Of a DNA stretch of 64,000 nt, positions 25,719 to 35,950 are shown piece by piece; positions within the stretch are counted from its first letter, which is position 1, and each line of letters opens with the position of its first letter. Position numbers and translations under genes: made by a program. Source of the DNA: Fasciola hepatica. Lineage: Eukaryota > Platyhelminthes > Trematoda > Plagiorchiida > Fasciolidae. Under the pieces are notes generated by a model. It worked only from the letters and a program-made list of their open reading frames with translations. It was not told where the DNA came from and did not search any database. The DNA lies in the NCBI GenBank assembly GCA_948099385.1, contig CANUEZ040000167.1, positions 2,934,001 to 2,998,000 of the forward strand, given 5' to 3'.

Positions 25719-26290
25719 TTAGGGGTCCGATATCGCCTTGCAGGCTTCAAACAAGTAGCTAGAGCGGTTTTGTTGTATTGAGGCCAGAAAGCCGATGAGG
25801 CTACAAAGATCACGTAGGTTCGGTTCACAATCAATATCACAAACTTCCTGGACGTTCTTATCCAGTCCAGAACAAAGAAAGGCAGCAAATGTTTTGAGAA
25901 CATTTTCTATGACAGCAACTGGATCCAGGCAGCCCAAATGCCATAAAATTCCCAGCGCTGCCGAAAAACTAGCCGACTCGTTACTGTATGTCAAAAACTG
26001 TTCATCCTCTGGGGGGATGGTGCAGTAATTGGTAATCTCGTCCAAAAGAGCTCCCACGATAGTTTGTTGCTAACCAAAATGTTCTCGCAACATCCCTCTA
26101 GTTCTTTTATATCCTTCTTCTGTGGAATAAACTAAACACCCATGTATTGAATCCCTTGCCGCTCCCCTATAATGACGAAACAAGTCAGGCCGTGACTGTC
26201 GCCAAAGGTGCGCGACTAAATCTGATGTTCAAACTGACGGAGGAATATAACGTACTGCACCACGGAACCATCACAACGCCTAAGTGGTTA
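25719..26290 (-). pseudogene. BEL-2 gag (DUF1759-type)
   Basis: The minus strand reads RRCDGSVVQYVIFLRQFEHQ in one frame, then ARDSIHGCLVYSTEEGYKRT, RGMLREHFG, ALLDEITNYCTIPPEDEQFL and ALGILWHLGCL in another. This follows the BEL/Pao gag pattern ('FDGDPxxYxxFxxxFE', 'GKARDAIxGCLxxDPEEGYxxARxxLxExFG', 'IxPNDxxxL', 'LxxLxxLNYL'). Gag would package the element RNA. One frameshift and at least one stop are present. The upstream start is lost at the LINE-B boundary. Confidence 0.72.
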
Positions 26291-26305
26291 TAACTGAATT
26301 AAATT

Positions 26306-26929
26306 AGGTTTTCCGAGTATGTTCCACTCTAGATTGCAAAGGCGAGAAGATTCACTGGTCTCATCTCCAGAACCTTCCGGCTAAATGATTGCAAACTGCT
26401 CACTTACAAGTCTCACGCCAGGCCTCTCCTTGAATGCTGTCCTGTTATCTTCACCAACATGATGAAATCCGACCACATTTCTCTGGAGTCCGTGCAACGT
26501 CAGTTTACCAAACAATTAGTGGGATTTTCCTCCTGTTTGTGTTACAAGGATCGATGCATCCTACTCAGTCTTGACCCTCTATGGCTGCGTCGCATGAAGC
26601 TCAATTTGTGCTTCCTGTTTAAGCTGTACCACCGTACGGCCTTTTCGTGTACTGAACCTATTCGTCTCACTCCCTCCACGAATTATGCCCTACGCCATTG
26701 GTCATTGCAGTTCTCTGTTCCTAGATCAAAATTAGCGTTAAGATCTAACTTCTTCCTTATAAAATACTCAAAGTTATGGAATAAACTCCCGCTAAACATC
26801 CGCGAGAGTGTCTCAATTTCCCAGTTCAGAGGATCGCTGAATCACTTCTTGACTGTTCCCAATGTGATCCTTCTTACCGGCCAGACCGTCACCGAAGAGG
26901 TGGCCTACGAAAACGGGTTTGATTACTAG
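26306..26929 (+). pseudogene. LINE-B ORF2 C-terminal part (RT thumb and C-domain)
   Basis: The C-terminal part of the LINE RT polypeptide is open from at least Met 26,459 to the stop at 26,929 (156 residues) and the same frame extends upstream to the truncation. Blocks are SLESVQRQFTKQLVGFS, LDPLWLRRMKLNLCFLFKL and FFLIKYSKLWNKLPLNIRES. It differs from LINE-C by one residue (Trp for Arg at 'ALRHW'). It lacks the endonuclease and RT palm, so it cannot act alone. Confidence 0.85.
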
Positions 26930-29900
26930 GATTATTGCACCAGAACTTTCATTTCTCGCCCGATGACAAAAGCCAGTGCAACCATTTCTCCTTACGTTAT
27001 ATTGCAAACAATCTGTACCACGGTAGCTACAGTTTGCTGACTTTTGTAACTATACCCAGTTTAATGCTTGCCGGTTCTCCTAATTTTAAACAATGTTCGT
27101 GTTCTATTGCCAATCAAAGTTCTTTAGCTTTAGATGTCTCTGCAGCAAATAGGTATGTGGCTTTGGATCCCAGGACACTGAGTTCCGCCGTCTACCACCT
27201 TACTCGACCCTTCACTCCTTTTCCGTTCATTTTAGCTGCCACCACCAGCCCGGGTTTTATGTCCGAGCTCATTTCGCTTCTTTAATCATCTCATTTCAGA
27301 ATCTCTTACCCCAGAGGCATGCCTGCTAGTACCTACTTGGTGGCCTGTCATCTCGTCTAATCTCTGTATCTACCATCCACCAACCACTATCATATTCCCT
27401 CTTATACACCACACTATTTCCCATCAGCTGAGCTAGAATCATCTACACCAGCTAGCCCGGAATGGTCTCTGATGGTCTTAGGCATGGTCTCGTGCTGTAT
27501 GAGACTGATTCACGTATGCCAGCTCGTGCTTTACAACGTTCGCTGTCCTACTCCGTGTGTTTGCATAGTCACACTCTGCATTTTCCCAGCCCATGCTAGC
27601 GAAACCCCTGATGTCAACGGCACCCATACCATAGCGTCGACCGAACGTGGGGAAAACAGACCACCCCCAGCAGTTGCGAAAAAAAGGCAATTACGCATAA
27701 AGTACGATCGGGCGGAGGGGCTATGGAAAGTTCCTGTGTGGGCTCAACCACCCCTCCGTTAGGAAACAAAAAAAAACAACGAAAAAAGGACAGTAGAAAC
27801 AAAAATGTCCCCGTGGGATCGATTCGATCTCCAAATACAACTGACATCGGGCTGTGAAGGAATTGGACAACCTTCATCTATGGGTATGTCTCCCATCAGC
27901 TCAGACCTGATCCTGCGAAAGGGGAAACCCCACATCACCCCTGTTCGCTCGACAAGCTTTTGGTTTTCACGCACGAGACTGACTGGGGTCACAGTGTACT
28001 GGACTCTCCAATTACGTTTATCCACCCCCCGCTCTAAGTTTCAACCACCCCGTACCCTCCCTAAGCGCACCTAGCATGCATGTTGACGTCAAATACAATT
28101 GCTACCATAGCCCTGACTTTCAACCCATTGACCTGGACAGCGTGTAGTCGTACCTGACGAATAACGGCAGCCACGGTGAGGCCCGGAAAAGGAGAAATAG
28201 AGAAAAGAACATAGTGGAAACCGGTCACCTTTTCCATCCATACCCCCCCCCCCCATCTTTCGTCATTTTCCTCAGAAATCGGCCTTCTCAATGTCCTAGC
28301 ATCCAAGCCACGTTTAGGTTTACAACCCTACCTAACAGTAACCACAGCCTTCGGCCAACTACAATCACTACCGCAGCCTGGACTTTAGGCCCACTGACAT
28401 AGATAACATATGGAGGCAACAAATGACCAACACCTGCCTCACTTGAGTCTACAAAAAATGAACACGGAGAACTGTTCATATTTTTCCATTCCCTGCTTAC
28501 TATCTCTCCTCACTCTTATAACAAATACGATATTCAAGCAACCACCAAGTCATGAGATTTCCCTGCTCACATTCAAATTAAATCTTAGTTGGCCGGCACC
28601 ACCGAGTAGGAGCACAGAACAACATACGTCCACGTTTATGTGCATGATAACAATTTTCTCTAGCGCATCACCACCGATGCCCTAGTGGTTCTTTCTGCAT
28701 TCTTGCTTAATTGCTCTTCAGAACTTCTAAATGCGCGCAAACCTTTTATCCTTTGAAATGCAGACGCAGCAGCCCACCCGGTTTACGCTATCTTGCAGGC
28801 CTGAAGTAGTACTTATCAATCCTACGTTATTTAAACTCTCGAATTTAAACCCAGACCAAAATATGAAATGTGCCGCCGACCGTCCATATAAACCCAACCA
28901 GTTCATTACTAACTGTCGCCATTTATTATCATCACTCAGCTGGAACCAAGTCCAGACTGCTTACATCATTTATTTCAGGTCTGTCGTCGTCCACTCTCTC
29001 CGGCTCCACTTTCGGTGACCAAGGTCCACACCTCGACCCGTACTGACAGAGACCTAAACGGAACCTTTTATACCAAACGGGATTGCAATCGAGCCACACG
29101 ACCTAAAACACTCCAAACTGCTTACCATTAGATTGACAGGCGTCTTCTGACGCAACACCTCTGCCATTGATGTCACTGCTGGAGTCTTCACAAATGACAG
29201 TTCACAAGCTACCTTCTACTGATTGACTGACACGTCCCTTACCCCGCCTGATGGTCTATACCCACGGGATGCTGCACATCACCCTAGTCTCATATGAAAC
29301 AATCCAACGACAGAGCCAGAATACGCAACACAGGAATTTTTACTCATTAAATTTCGATACGCCATCCGAAAGCAAGTCCGCTTATCCCCCTCCCCATCCG
29401 TGGTTCCCAATGATGACGCCGAATATCACTGAGAATCAATAAGTCAATATATTTTTGTCAGCTCAACAGAACAATAAAGCGCGAGCCTACGCCGGGGTTT
29501 TTCACTCAGTTTTCTTTTACAAGATTTCATTTTCTTTTGATGGTTACCCGGCTTGAAATTGACTCCTCACCAATTCAAGGCCTTCAAGTTGCGCTCCTTT
29601 TTTTCTGAATGATACGGGTTATTGATGCTGAACCTAAACGCACCTTTTATATGGATTGTTGTCTCCTCCACATTCATCAACGTTTTCTAGTCCACTTCCA
29701 CGCAGTTTGTTCATGTCTCCTCTTTTCATAATGCACTCCGTTTATTGAGGCCGGGAATATCCGTCATTCCGGGCCATCGTCGTCTTCACAGTGAGCCATT
29801 CTCCTCATATTCACCAAAGTTCACGAGTGTACTCCCATTCATTTCTTTCATCTCTTCATGTTCATAACTTATTCCGTTCATGAAACCCCAACAGGCCTCC

Positions 29901-30144
29901 GTTATCCACAGCTTGCACTATTTTGGTTTATAACGCATCCTTAGCGCTATATTTCCACGACATATTTTGCATTCCCACGGGCCACCATCAACCAACCCGA
30001 ATTCGAAACCAAACCGTATTTGCCGCGCGAACCATTATAATTTCGGTCGATTAAAGCCAGCTCTAGCTGCGCTGCTCTGCCTCTGACGATTTCGACTAGC
30101 TTTCCTGAAATTCTTCTATAGTTCATTGTTTTGAGTAACGTTGT
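26930..30144 (+). other. LINE-B 3' UTR (about 3.2 kb, non-coding)
   Basis: Sequence between the ORF2 stop and the terminal palindrome. No frame longer than about 100 codons and no motif are visible. A 12-C run is at 28,243-28,254. Parts align with LINE-A (near 12.8 kb) and with LINE-C (28,620-28,920 against 48,190-48,500 reversed), so the segment belongs to the element. LINE-C lacks the block 26,983-28,623. Confidence 0.65.
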
Positions 30145-30222
30145 ACACCATGATCATGCGCTTGCGCATGCGTCTCGACCATGGTCGAGAAATATACCAT
30201 TTTTATTATATTATTATTGCGG
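30145..30222 (+). repeat. LINE 3'-terminal hairpin, perfect palindrome and (TTA)n tail, LINE-B copy
   Basis: In order: CACCATGATCAT, the hairpin GCGCTTGCGC (30,158-30,167), the 18-bp perfect palindrome TCTCGACCATGGTCGAGA (30,173-30,190), AATATACCA and TTA-rich repeats to about 30,219. This is the best-preserved 3' terminus in the window together with that at 36.5 kb. It probably holds the structure the element's RT recognises, though that is an inference. Confidence 0.85.
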
Positions 30223-30225
30223 TAA

Positions 30226-31210
30226 GTCGTCGACGAACGCCGAGAATAGTATTAGGCCCAAGACCGAGCCCCGCGGTACTCATGTCACTCAGAGCATGAT
30301 GATGCTATCTTCGCGAAGTGGGACCTCCCGTTCTGGAAGTCTTCGATCTGCATCAGCAACTGTTTTGACACTCCTAAAGATCTCGACTCGTCTAGTAGGC
30401 GGCTGCTCGACACTTTGTCGAAAGCTTTGCAGAAGTCAACGTAGATAACGTCCGTAGTGCCCTCCGCAAGCGCCTTATGTTCGTTTGGCAGAAAAATGTT
30501 AGACGGGGGAAACTGGCCTTTTCGGAGACCATACCTCCTGTGGTTGAGAACTTCATGACTATCGAGGTATTGTTGCGGTTGCGCCGAGACCAGAAGTTCC
30601 GTTTCCTTTCCGACCACACGCGTGAGACTAACTAGACGGTAGTTCACAACTTCCGCCTTTTGGTGGCCCTTGAACACCGGGATGACAACGGCATTTTCCT
30701 AGTAGGGTGACAGCTTGGATTGTTCCTTCGAGTTGCTAAGCCCTCTCGTGAGTGATTAAACGATGACTTTAGATAGATCCTCAACGACTATTGGATGGAC
30801 CCCGCCCGGAACAGATGACGCACATGGTCGAAGCCCTCGCAAAGCATTGGCAAGGTCCTCCGCCACTGACGATTGCCTCACCACGTAATTGCACCCTGTG
30901 GAGGCTGGGATGAATACACCTCCCTCCGTGGCACGAACATCAGCCTAGTGTAGCACCCGGTATGCTGCTTCATCGCAATAGGAGTCCGGGATGGCTCCAT
31001 CATATAGCAGCTTTGGAATGCTACGGCCATACTTAGTCCTCCCTCTCAGGTATGCAAATGGCCCTTTTGCTGCCGAGAAGGAATTGGCTGCAAGTCACTC
31101 TTCCTATTCCCGCCTCCTCTTAGTCTCCAGCCTTATACACCAGTTTTGGATACGTTTGTGGTCACTATTTCCCAAGCCGGGGATCGAAAATGTCGCCAAG
31201 CCTGGTCTCG
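30226..31210 (-). pseudogene. LINE-G reverse transcriptase (interrupted)
   Basis: The pre-RT block FAYLRGRTKYGRSIPKLLYD is followed by VIPVFKGHQKAEVVNYRLVS, LNHRRYGLRKGQ and DVIYVDFCKAFDKV, which carries the first catalytic Asp. After a frameshift comes VPRGSVLG...LFSAFVDDLPQ, the equivalent of 'VPQGSVLGPxLFxxFVDDLP'. The Y/F-A-D-D box is absent because the sequence ends at LINE-B. Stops are scattered. Confidence 0.75.
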
Positions 31211-31663
31211 TTTTCGCAACTGACCACGTAGTTCCTTGTCAGAAGGTGGCAGCCCATTATCACGACTTCGTTGCCTGTGTGCAGGCGCTAACTAGCCCAC
31301 TGATGGAGTTACTTCCCATTTGAAGGAAATTCAGGCTTCATCCACCTGATGAATAAAGTTGTGATCCTATGGTTGGACAGCGGCAGCTTTTTCACCTTCG
31401 TCAAGAGATACGTGTCACGAGTTTAGTCGGCTCTGCGGTTTCTGATAAACGAACGCACCGCACCTATATAGTGGACAACCAGCATCGCGTAGTCACCGAG
31501 GTCCAATGGCGGCAGATGTTCCGTTCCATCTGTGTCGAAAGTTGGCGGGGAAAACACCAGGCTAAAAATAGATACCTCTGCCGCCTGAATTCTGGCCGGT
31601 TCTTACGCACGCTGATGCGGGACGAGGGTACACACTGTTTCACGCAGAAAACGAGAGGGCCTG

Positions 31664-32014
31664 TCAGAGGATATATTCCATCTGCTTAATACCCGAGAGG
31701 AGTGTTACAGTCTCCAAAGGCCAGAAAGTGACCGCCTGTCGCCTACCGATGGATGGAATCCAGGATACCTTGCATGTAGGGCACCGGAGCACGAAAGATG
31801 ACCCCAAGCACCAAGTAGCCACTGGTGGAGAGTCTTGCTCTGCACCACAGAGCATCTCTTTACCCACAGTGGTACACGTGTGTATCAATAAGTATGAAGG
31901 TACCCCAAGTTTTGCGTACATGAGAGCGCCCCCTCCACCTTTTGTACGAATTCGATCTACGCGAAACAACACTTGTCCAGAGAGGGAGACTTGTGAGTCC
32001 CGAATATCAACCAT
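31664..32014 (-). pseudogene. LINE-G apurinic-type endonuclease fragment
   Basis: The 116-residue frame opens with DIRDSQVSLSGQVLFRVDRI and GGGGALMYAKLGVPSYLL. This matches the segment after the catalytic Glu in LINE endonucleases ('DxEVSLPGYxLFRxDRxxRxGGGVxxYxK'). EMLCGA and ATWCLGSSF follow, in the place of 'ExLWC' and 'xVxYRSP'. The frame then drifts. The enzyme nicks target DNA to prime reverse transcription; this copy cannot be active. Confidence 0.7.
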
Positions 32015-32017
32015 TTG

Positions 32018-32467
32018 CTACGTCTTGGTAACAGCTAAAATAGATTGGGTTGCAGCAAGCAAAACAGCCTTTTTCATCCCTTTTTGTTCAAAAATCCACA
32101 TACACCGGTTATCAGCAGCCTGGTGGATGCCGTCCAGGTGTCCTCCGCCCGAAAATCGTCTACTTTTAGCGCTGAGCGGGCTCGCCATTGGTTTCTGCCA
32201 GAGTATCTGTAATCTCCTCCAAACCGCAGAAACGTCCAGGGTGCAAAGGTCCATATCACCTTTCATCCCTCTCATCCTAATTTCTGCAAAGGCCTGGCTC
32301 ATTTTTGGACGATCCTCAGGAGGACAACCCTGGTGTACAAGAACAATCTCTTTCTTAAGGCGGTAAGGCCGTCTGAGAATCTCTCTCACTTGATCTTGAA
32401 AACAGAGAACAAATTGAGGATCCCGCGGTTCTTTGGACTGTTGAAGCTTCCGGAGTCTGAATGTCAC
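32018..32467 (-). pseudogene. LINE-G ORF1 C-terminal fragment
   Basis: A 149-residue frame includes VREILRRPYRLKKEIVLVHQ, GCPPEDRPKMSQAFAEIRMR and GDMDLCTLDV. The pattern '...LRRxxxL...VFxxxDxxPEERxKxxxxxxELRxRxxxGE' is seen at the C-terminal end of ORF1 proteins in several CR1-type LINEs, just before ORF2. I rate this a reasonable but not certain assignment. It lies directly upstream of the endonuclease fragment. Confidence 0.55.
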
Positions 32468-32546
32468 TCTGACCGGACTTGCTTCCGCCAGTCCTGCTTC
32501 ATCTACAGTAAACAGCTTGGTTATGGTCGGCCTGGATTGGCCAATT

Positions 32547-32625
32547 GTTAACTGTATATTTCTTGGCCATGGTCAAGACATGCTCAAGGCAAGATCAGAG
32601 AATACAGCAGTACATAACTATGCGA
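32547..32625 (-). repeat. LINE 3'-terminal palindrome, LINE-D copy
   Basis: Plus strand reads GTATATTTCT then TGGCCATGGTCAAGAC, a decayed palindrome, and AAGATCAGAGA. The simple-repeat tail is nearly lost (TTGTTAACT). The order matches the other four copies. Further similarity to the 46.7-kb copy reaches about 200 bp, including an AACCGGTTT block at 32,738-32,746. Confidence 0.65.
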
Positions 32626-35600
32626 GGAAATTCACAAGTTCGAGACTTAAGAATCACACATTAATCGAAATAAAACAGTAAACCCATGTAGAGTTTGAGT
32701 GAGCCAAAGTAGAGATGACTAGCACGGAAATTGTGAACCGGTTTGAAAGCCGGGGAGGGCACTGTGGATAGCCAGACAAACGCGGAAACGCTGATATAAG
32801 CAATACTGGAGAATGCTAAAAAGAGCAGCGATTGCAAGGACCGGTAGAGCAATAGGCTTCGGACATCACAAAGTAGACAGCGAGTTGGGGCAGAAGTAAT
32901 ACGCCATTTGCCTTGTGGATGCTGGAGACTGGCTGCGACGAGTCACGGCGTCCAGAAAAGGATGCGAGGGTGTACCAACTGGATATTCTGACGGCCACTA
33001 ACGAGTAACCGGGCGGGAGAGTTACCGAAGGAAAAGAATGAAAGTAAAATCCGCATGGAGCTATCAAAGTGCAGTCAGAGATGCCAGCGAAATATAGAAG
33101 ATTGATCCAGAATTGGGTAATAATTGAAGAAGGAGCCTGTGAACTAAATGCAAGTGAGTCAGAGAAGATAATAAAACAGACTTCTTTGTGTGGTTGTTTT
33201 CAGTGTCATTAGAAATTCACATGAAAGCAATGAGCTTCACGAGAAATGCAGTGAACTTTTGAAGAGTACTAAGGGTATGTGGATGCAGAACGGACTTTTA
33301 AAGAAGAACCGTTGAAGAAACAGACTAGTGGAGACAAATGCTATTGATGCGCCTAGGCAGAAGTTGGAAGGGTGTAAAGATACATTTTCCTGTAAACGTG
33401 ATAAAAAGAAATAGTAACCAAATTCTGGTTGGCTACAGGTGGCTGGTATTCTGTTTCATAAAGATCTTGGTTGCGGGTGATAGTATATAGAATGGTGAGG
33501 GCAGCAGGCAAAACGGGGATTGGTTGACGAAATGGGCCGATTAGGTTGGGAGCGCAGCGGCAAAGACCGGGTTCCGGTCATTGGTTTCGTACTGCAAAGC
33601 AGAATGAATTGAACTGTTTGAATAGAGTACCGGGGATAGATGTTGAGCGGGTGTCGGGTGATGAATGGCGTCAGGAATCAACCCTGCGATCCGGTGAAAC
33701 TCACATGAGGGATTGTTACTCCGGTTGTAGGATTATGATCACCGTGTGCGGAGACCCATGTAAAGTCAGCAGGCGAGAGTATAGGTTTAAACTATTGTCA
33801 ATCCGACTGACCAAATTATTTGGTCCCTACGGTAATCCAGGAGTAACTTCAAGTTGGCCGATAGCTACCCCACTAACCAGTGCGAGTGTTCCCGCTGTGG
33901 GTTATGGTTACCGTTTTATTAGAAACAAGACAATGAATCTTTTGCTATCTGACGGCCAGTGGGCGGATCCGTGGGGGATCAGCGGATGGAGACTGATAGT
34001 TTTCCAGGGTAGTTGAGTGATAGTAGAAATATAGGGAGATATCAAGCAGAAGCTTAACGAGGGTGCAAAATAATTCAGTTGTTAAATGGTAGATAAGGAA
34101 AGGACGCCTATTTTGGAACCAGGAAGAAAACAACAGAAGAGGGTGGGATCAGTGGGAGGAATCAGAAGAAGGAAGATAGCTGTCTGGTCGGCGCACCAGC
34201 TGTAGTCGAGGGCGGCAAATAGTGGAAAGGAAAGTAAATACTCGATGTTAAAGAGAGGCATTTTCATTTGGAATCCAACGTGCTGGTACCCCGCGGGTCA
34301 TGAGGAACCAGAAGTATAAAGATTCCGGTTGGAATGGGGGCTTACCTTCTTATAAACATATGCACAGATAAGTGAGTCTTTGTTACCTAAGAATAGCGAT
34401 CTGCGTGGTAAGGCTCCAGTATAAGAGAAAAGGGCAAGAAAAGCAAGATGAAACCGCTGAGTTCTAACCTGAGACAGGGGGATCAAGTGAAGGTAAGCAC
34501 CTGTCAATATAGGACAAAACGGTTTTTTTTAAGGGAGCCAGTGTCAGTAGACATTTAGGTTGGGTAATTGAGTTAACAACGTAGCAGACAAGTCACCTCT
34601 GACTCCGGTCATCACTATTCAGTGCCGAGGCTCGGGCAGAAAACAGGAAGGGTGAATTGTGGATGGTAAACCATAAAAGTTCGATGAATACGCTTCCCAT
34701 TCCGCCGACTAATACAGGTGAGGATTAGCCAATAGCTGCGAACCGGAGGCGAATCAATACCGTGGTGCGTCAGAGCAGAGGCTACATAGTATAGCTATTC
34801 CAACTGTGTATTTACTACTGCATTAGACAGCAGCAAGCTGGTTAGGAGTTTTACAGGAAGCCCGAAATGGTTGAAACTGAGAAAGGCGGGGTCGGCAAAC
34901 ATACGTGGAGAGCTCGGGCGGCTTGCTATCACCCCGCACGGGTGCGGACAAAAGGAACTGGAGGCTACCCTAGAAGCTTGGGGTTTCCCGTATGCAGGGT
35001 CGCGCCCAGGCTGTTATCAAAAGGAGGCAGAGAGCATTGGCCTGAGACCTTTCAAGCCGGGAGTGTTCTTTCGTTCTATCCTTCACGAAGGAGTGGGGGA
35101 GCAAATTTACGCTGTAGGGTGATGTTCCTATCTCTCCTTGACCAGCCTACTCTTACACGCTGCCCATTGGGTCCGAGGCTGATAGGGGTGGCTGCTTCAC
35201 CCTATTGCGAGGTTGCCGCAGACTAGATGTCAAAACCTCCAGGAGTGTTGCTGCCACAATCTGTAGTAGGAAAGGATAGAGGATGGAACGATCACTCAGA
35301 TAACAGCGACTTTCGTGGGACCATCACTTGACCGCTTGCTTCTGCCAATAACAGAGTCGAATGGGTTCCAGTATAAATTCGAGCCATCTGTTGGCTGTAC
35401 CGCCGATTACGATATGCTGGGTAACTTTATGGGCATGACGATGTTGGTGAAAATTATTGACACTGGCCGCCAGCCATCGACTTAGCATTGGGTGATTGGC
35501 ACAGATAAAGCAATGAGCTCCAGCCAAGAGTCACAGGCTGCAGATGAGAGAACGGAGTAGTTGTAAAGAACTAGGATTCAGTAAGCCGAGCACCAGGCGT

Positions 35601-35950
35601 AACAGCGAGTCAAAGTCAAGTGACATCTACCGGAGTGGCATTTTTCTAACACAGTCTAGATCTGGTTAATAATTGCGGGCTAAGTAGAAGTATGCAAATT
35701 AGAGTGTAAGATGGCTCCGTCGGATAAAGGAGGAGTGCAGCATATACAAGAATTTATATACATGTGTTTATCTGCATATATGGGCGTGATTATCAGGCGG
35801 GTCAAGAGAAAGGGGTTGAAAGCAGAAGGCTGTGACCCGTTGTAGTCTAATAACAAAGACAGTCATCGTGTGCTTCATCTATGTTTATGCCATTGCCGAT
35901 CATGCCGATTACAGAAAGGCATCTTGGATTCTGCCTGGTGCCCCCTTAGA
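32626..35950 (-). other. LINE-D 3' UTR (about 3.3 kb, non-coding)
   Basis: No gene is supported. Plus-strand frames of 156 (33,546-34,016) and 119 codons (34,867-35,226) carry no motif and lie antisense to the LINE; I treat them as chance. The length equals that of the LINE-B 3' UTR, which supports its assignment to LINE-D, but I did not align the two in full. Confidence 0.45.

Larger units (their letters stand above)
23330..26290 (-). mobile_element. Decayed BEL/Pao retrotransposon (BEL-2)
   Basis: Minus-strand blocks in canonical order are gag at 26,290-25,719, the post-RT linker at 24,553-24,275, the pre-integrase block at 23,759-23,535 and the integrase zinc-binding region near 23,500-23,330. 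Only about 1.1 kb separates gag from the post-RT linker, which is too little for protease plus RT, and I saw neither. The copy therefore has a large internal deletion. The gag end abuts LINE-B at 26,304. No LTR was recognised. Confidence 0.7.
26304..30222 (+). mobile_element. LINE-B: 5'-truncated LINE with intact 3' end
   Basis: Plus-strand copy of the LINE-A/LINE-C family. Homology to LINE-C begins at about 26,306 inside RT, so the copy is 5'-truncated, as is usual after incomplete reverse transcription. It has the last part of ORF2 (to 26,929), a 3.2-kb non-coding 3' UTR, a terminal hairpin and palindrome (30,158-30,190) and a (TTA)n tail to about 30,219. On its left it abuts BEL-2 gag, and on its right the interrupted RT of LINE-G. 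Confidence 0.85.
30226..32480 (-). mobile_element. LINE-G: decayed LINE of a second family
   Basis: Minus-strand fragments in order are an ORF1 C-terminal part (32,467-32,018), endonuclease (32,014-31,664), the pre-RT region (about 31,200-30,700) and RT (30,677-30,226). Its RT and endonuclease read differently from LINE-A, -B, -C and -D, so it is a separate CR1/Jockey-group lineage. RT stops abruptly at 30,226, where the tail of LINE-B begins. On its 5' side the tail of LINE-D begins at about 32,547. Confidence 0.75.

Noticed and set aside
28243..28254. 12-C homopolymer in the LINE-B 3' UTR
   Set aside because: A simple tract without neighbours; the G run at 36,051-36,061 is in LINE-D ORF2 and not at the equivalent position.
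26983..28619. Transposon insertion in LINE-B with CAAC target duplication
   Set aside because: The block ends show no convincing terminal inverted repeat, and part of the block aligns with the LINE-A 3' UTR, so it is ancestral.
26979..28623. Splicing of an intron as the cause of the LINE-C UTR gap
   Set aside because: Removing a GT...AG segment would not give the LINE-C joint; the joint keeps one CAAC of two direct repeats instead.
33546..34016. 156-codon plus-strand open frame
   Set aside because: Antisense to the LINE-D 3' UTR, no recognisable domain, composition not protein-like beyond chance.
34867..35226. 119-codon plus-strand open frame, possible host exon
   Set aside because: No motif, no splice context I could support, and it lies within the presumed LINE-D 3' UTR.
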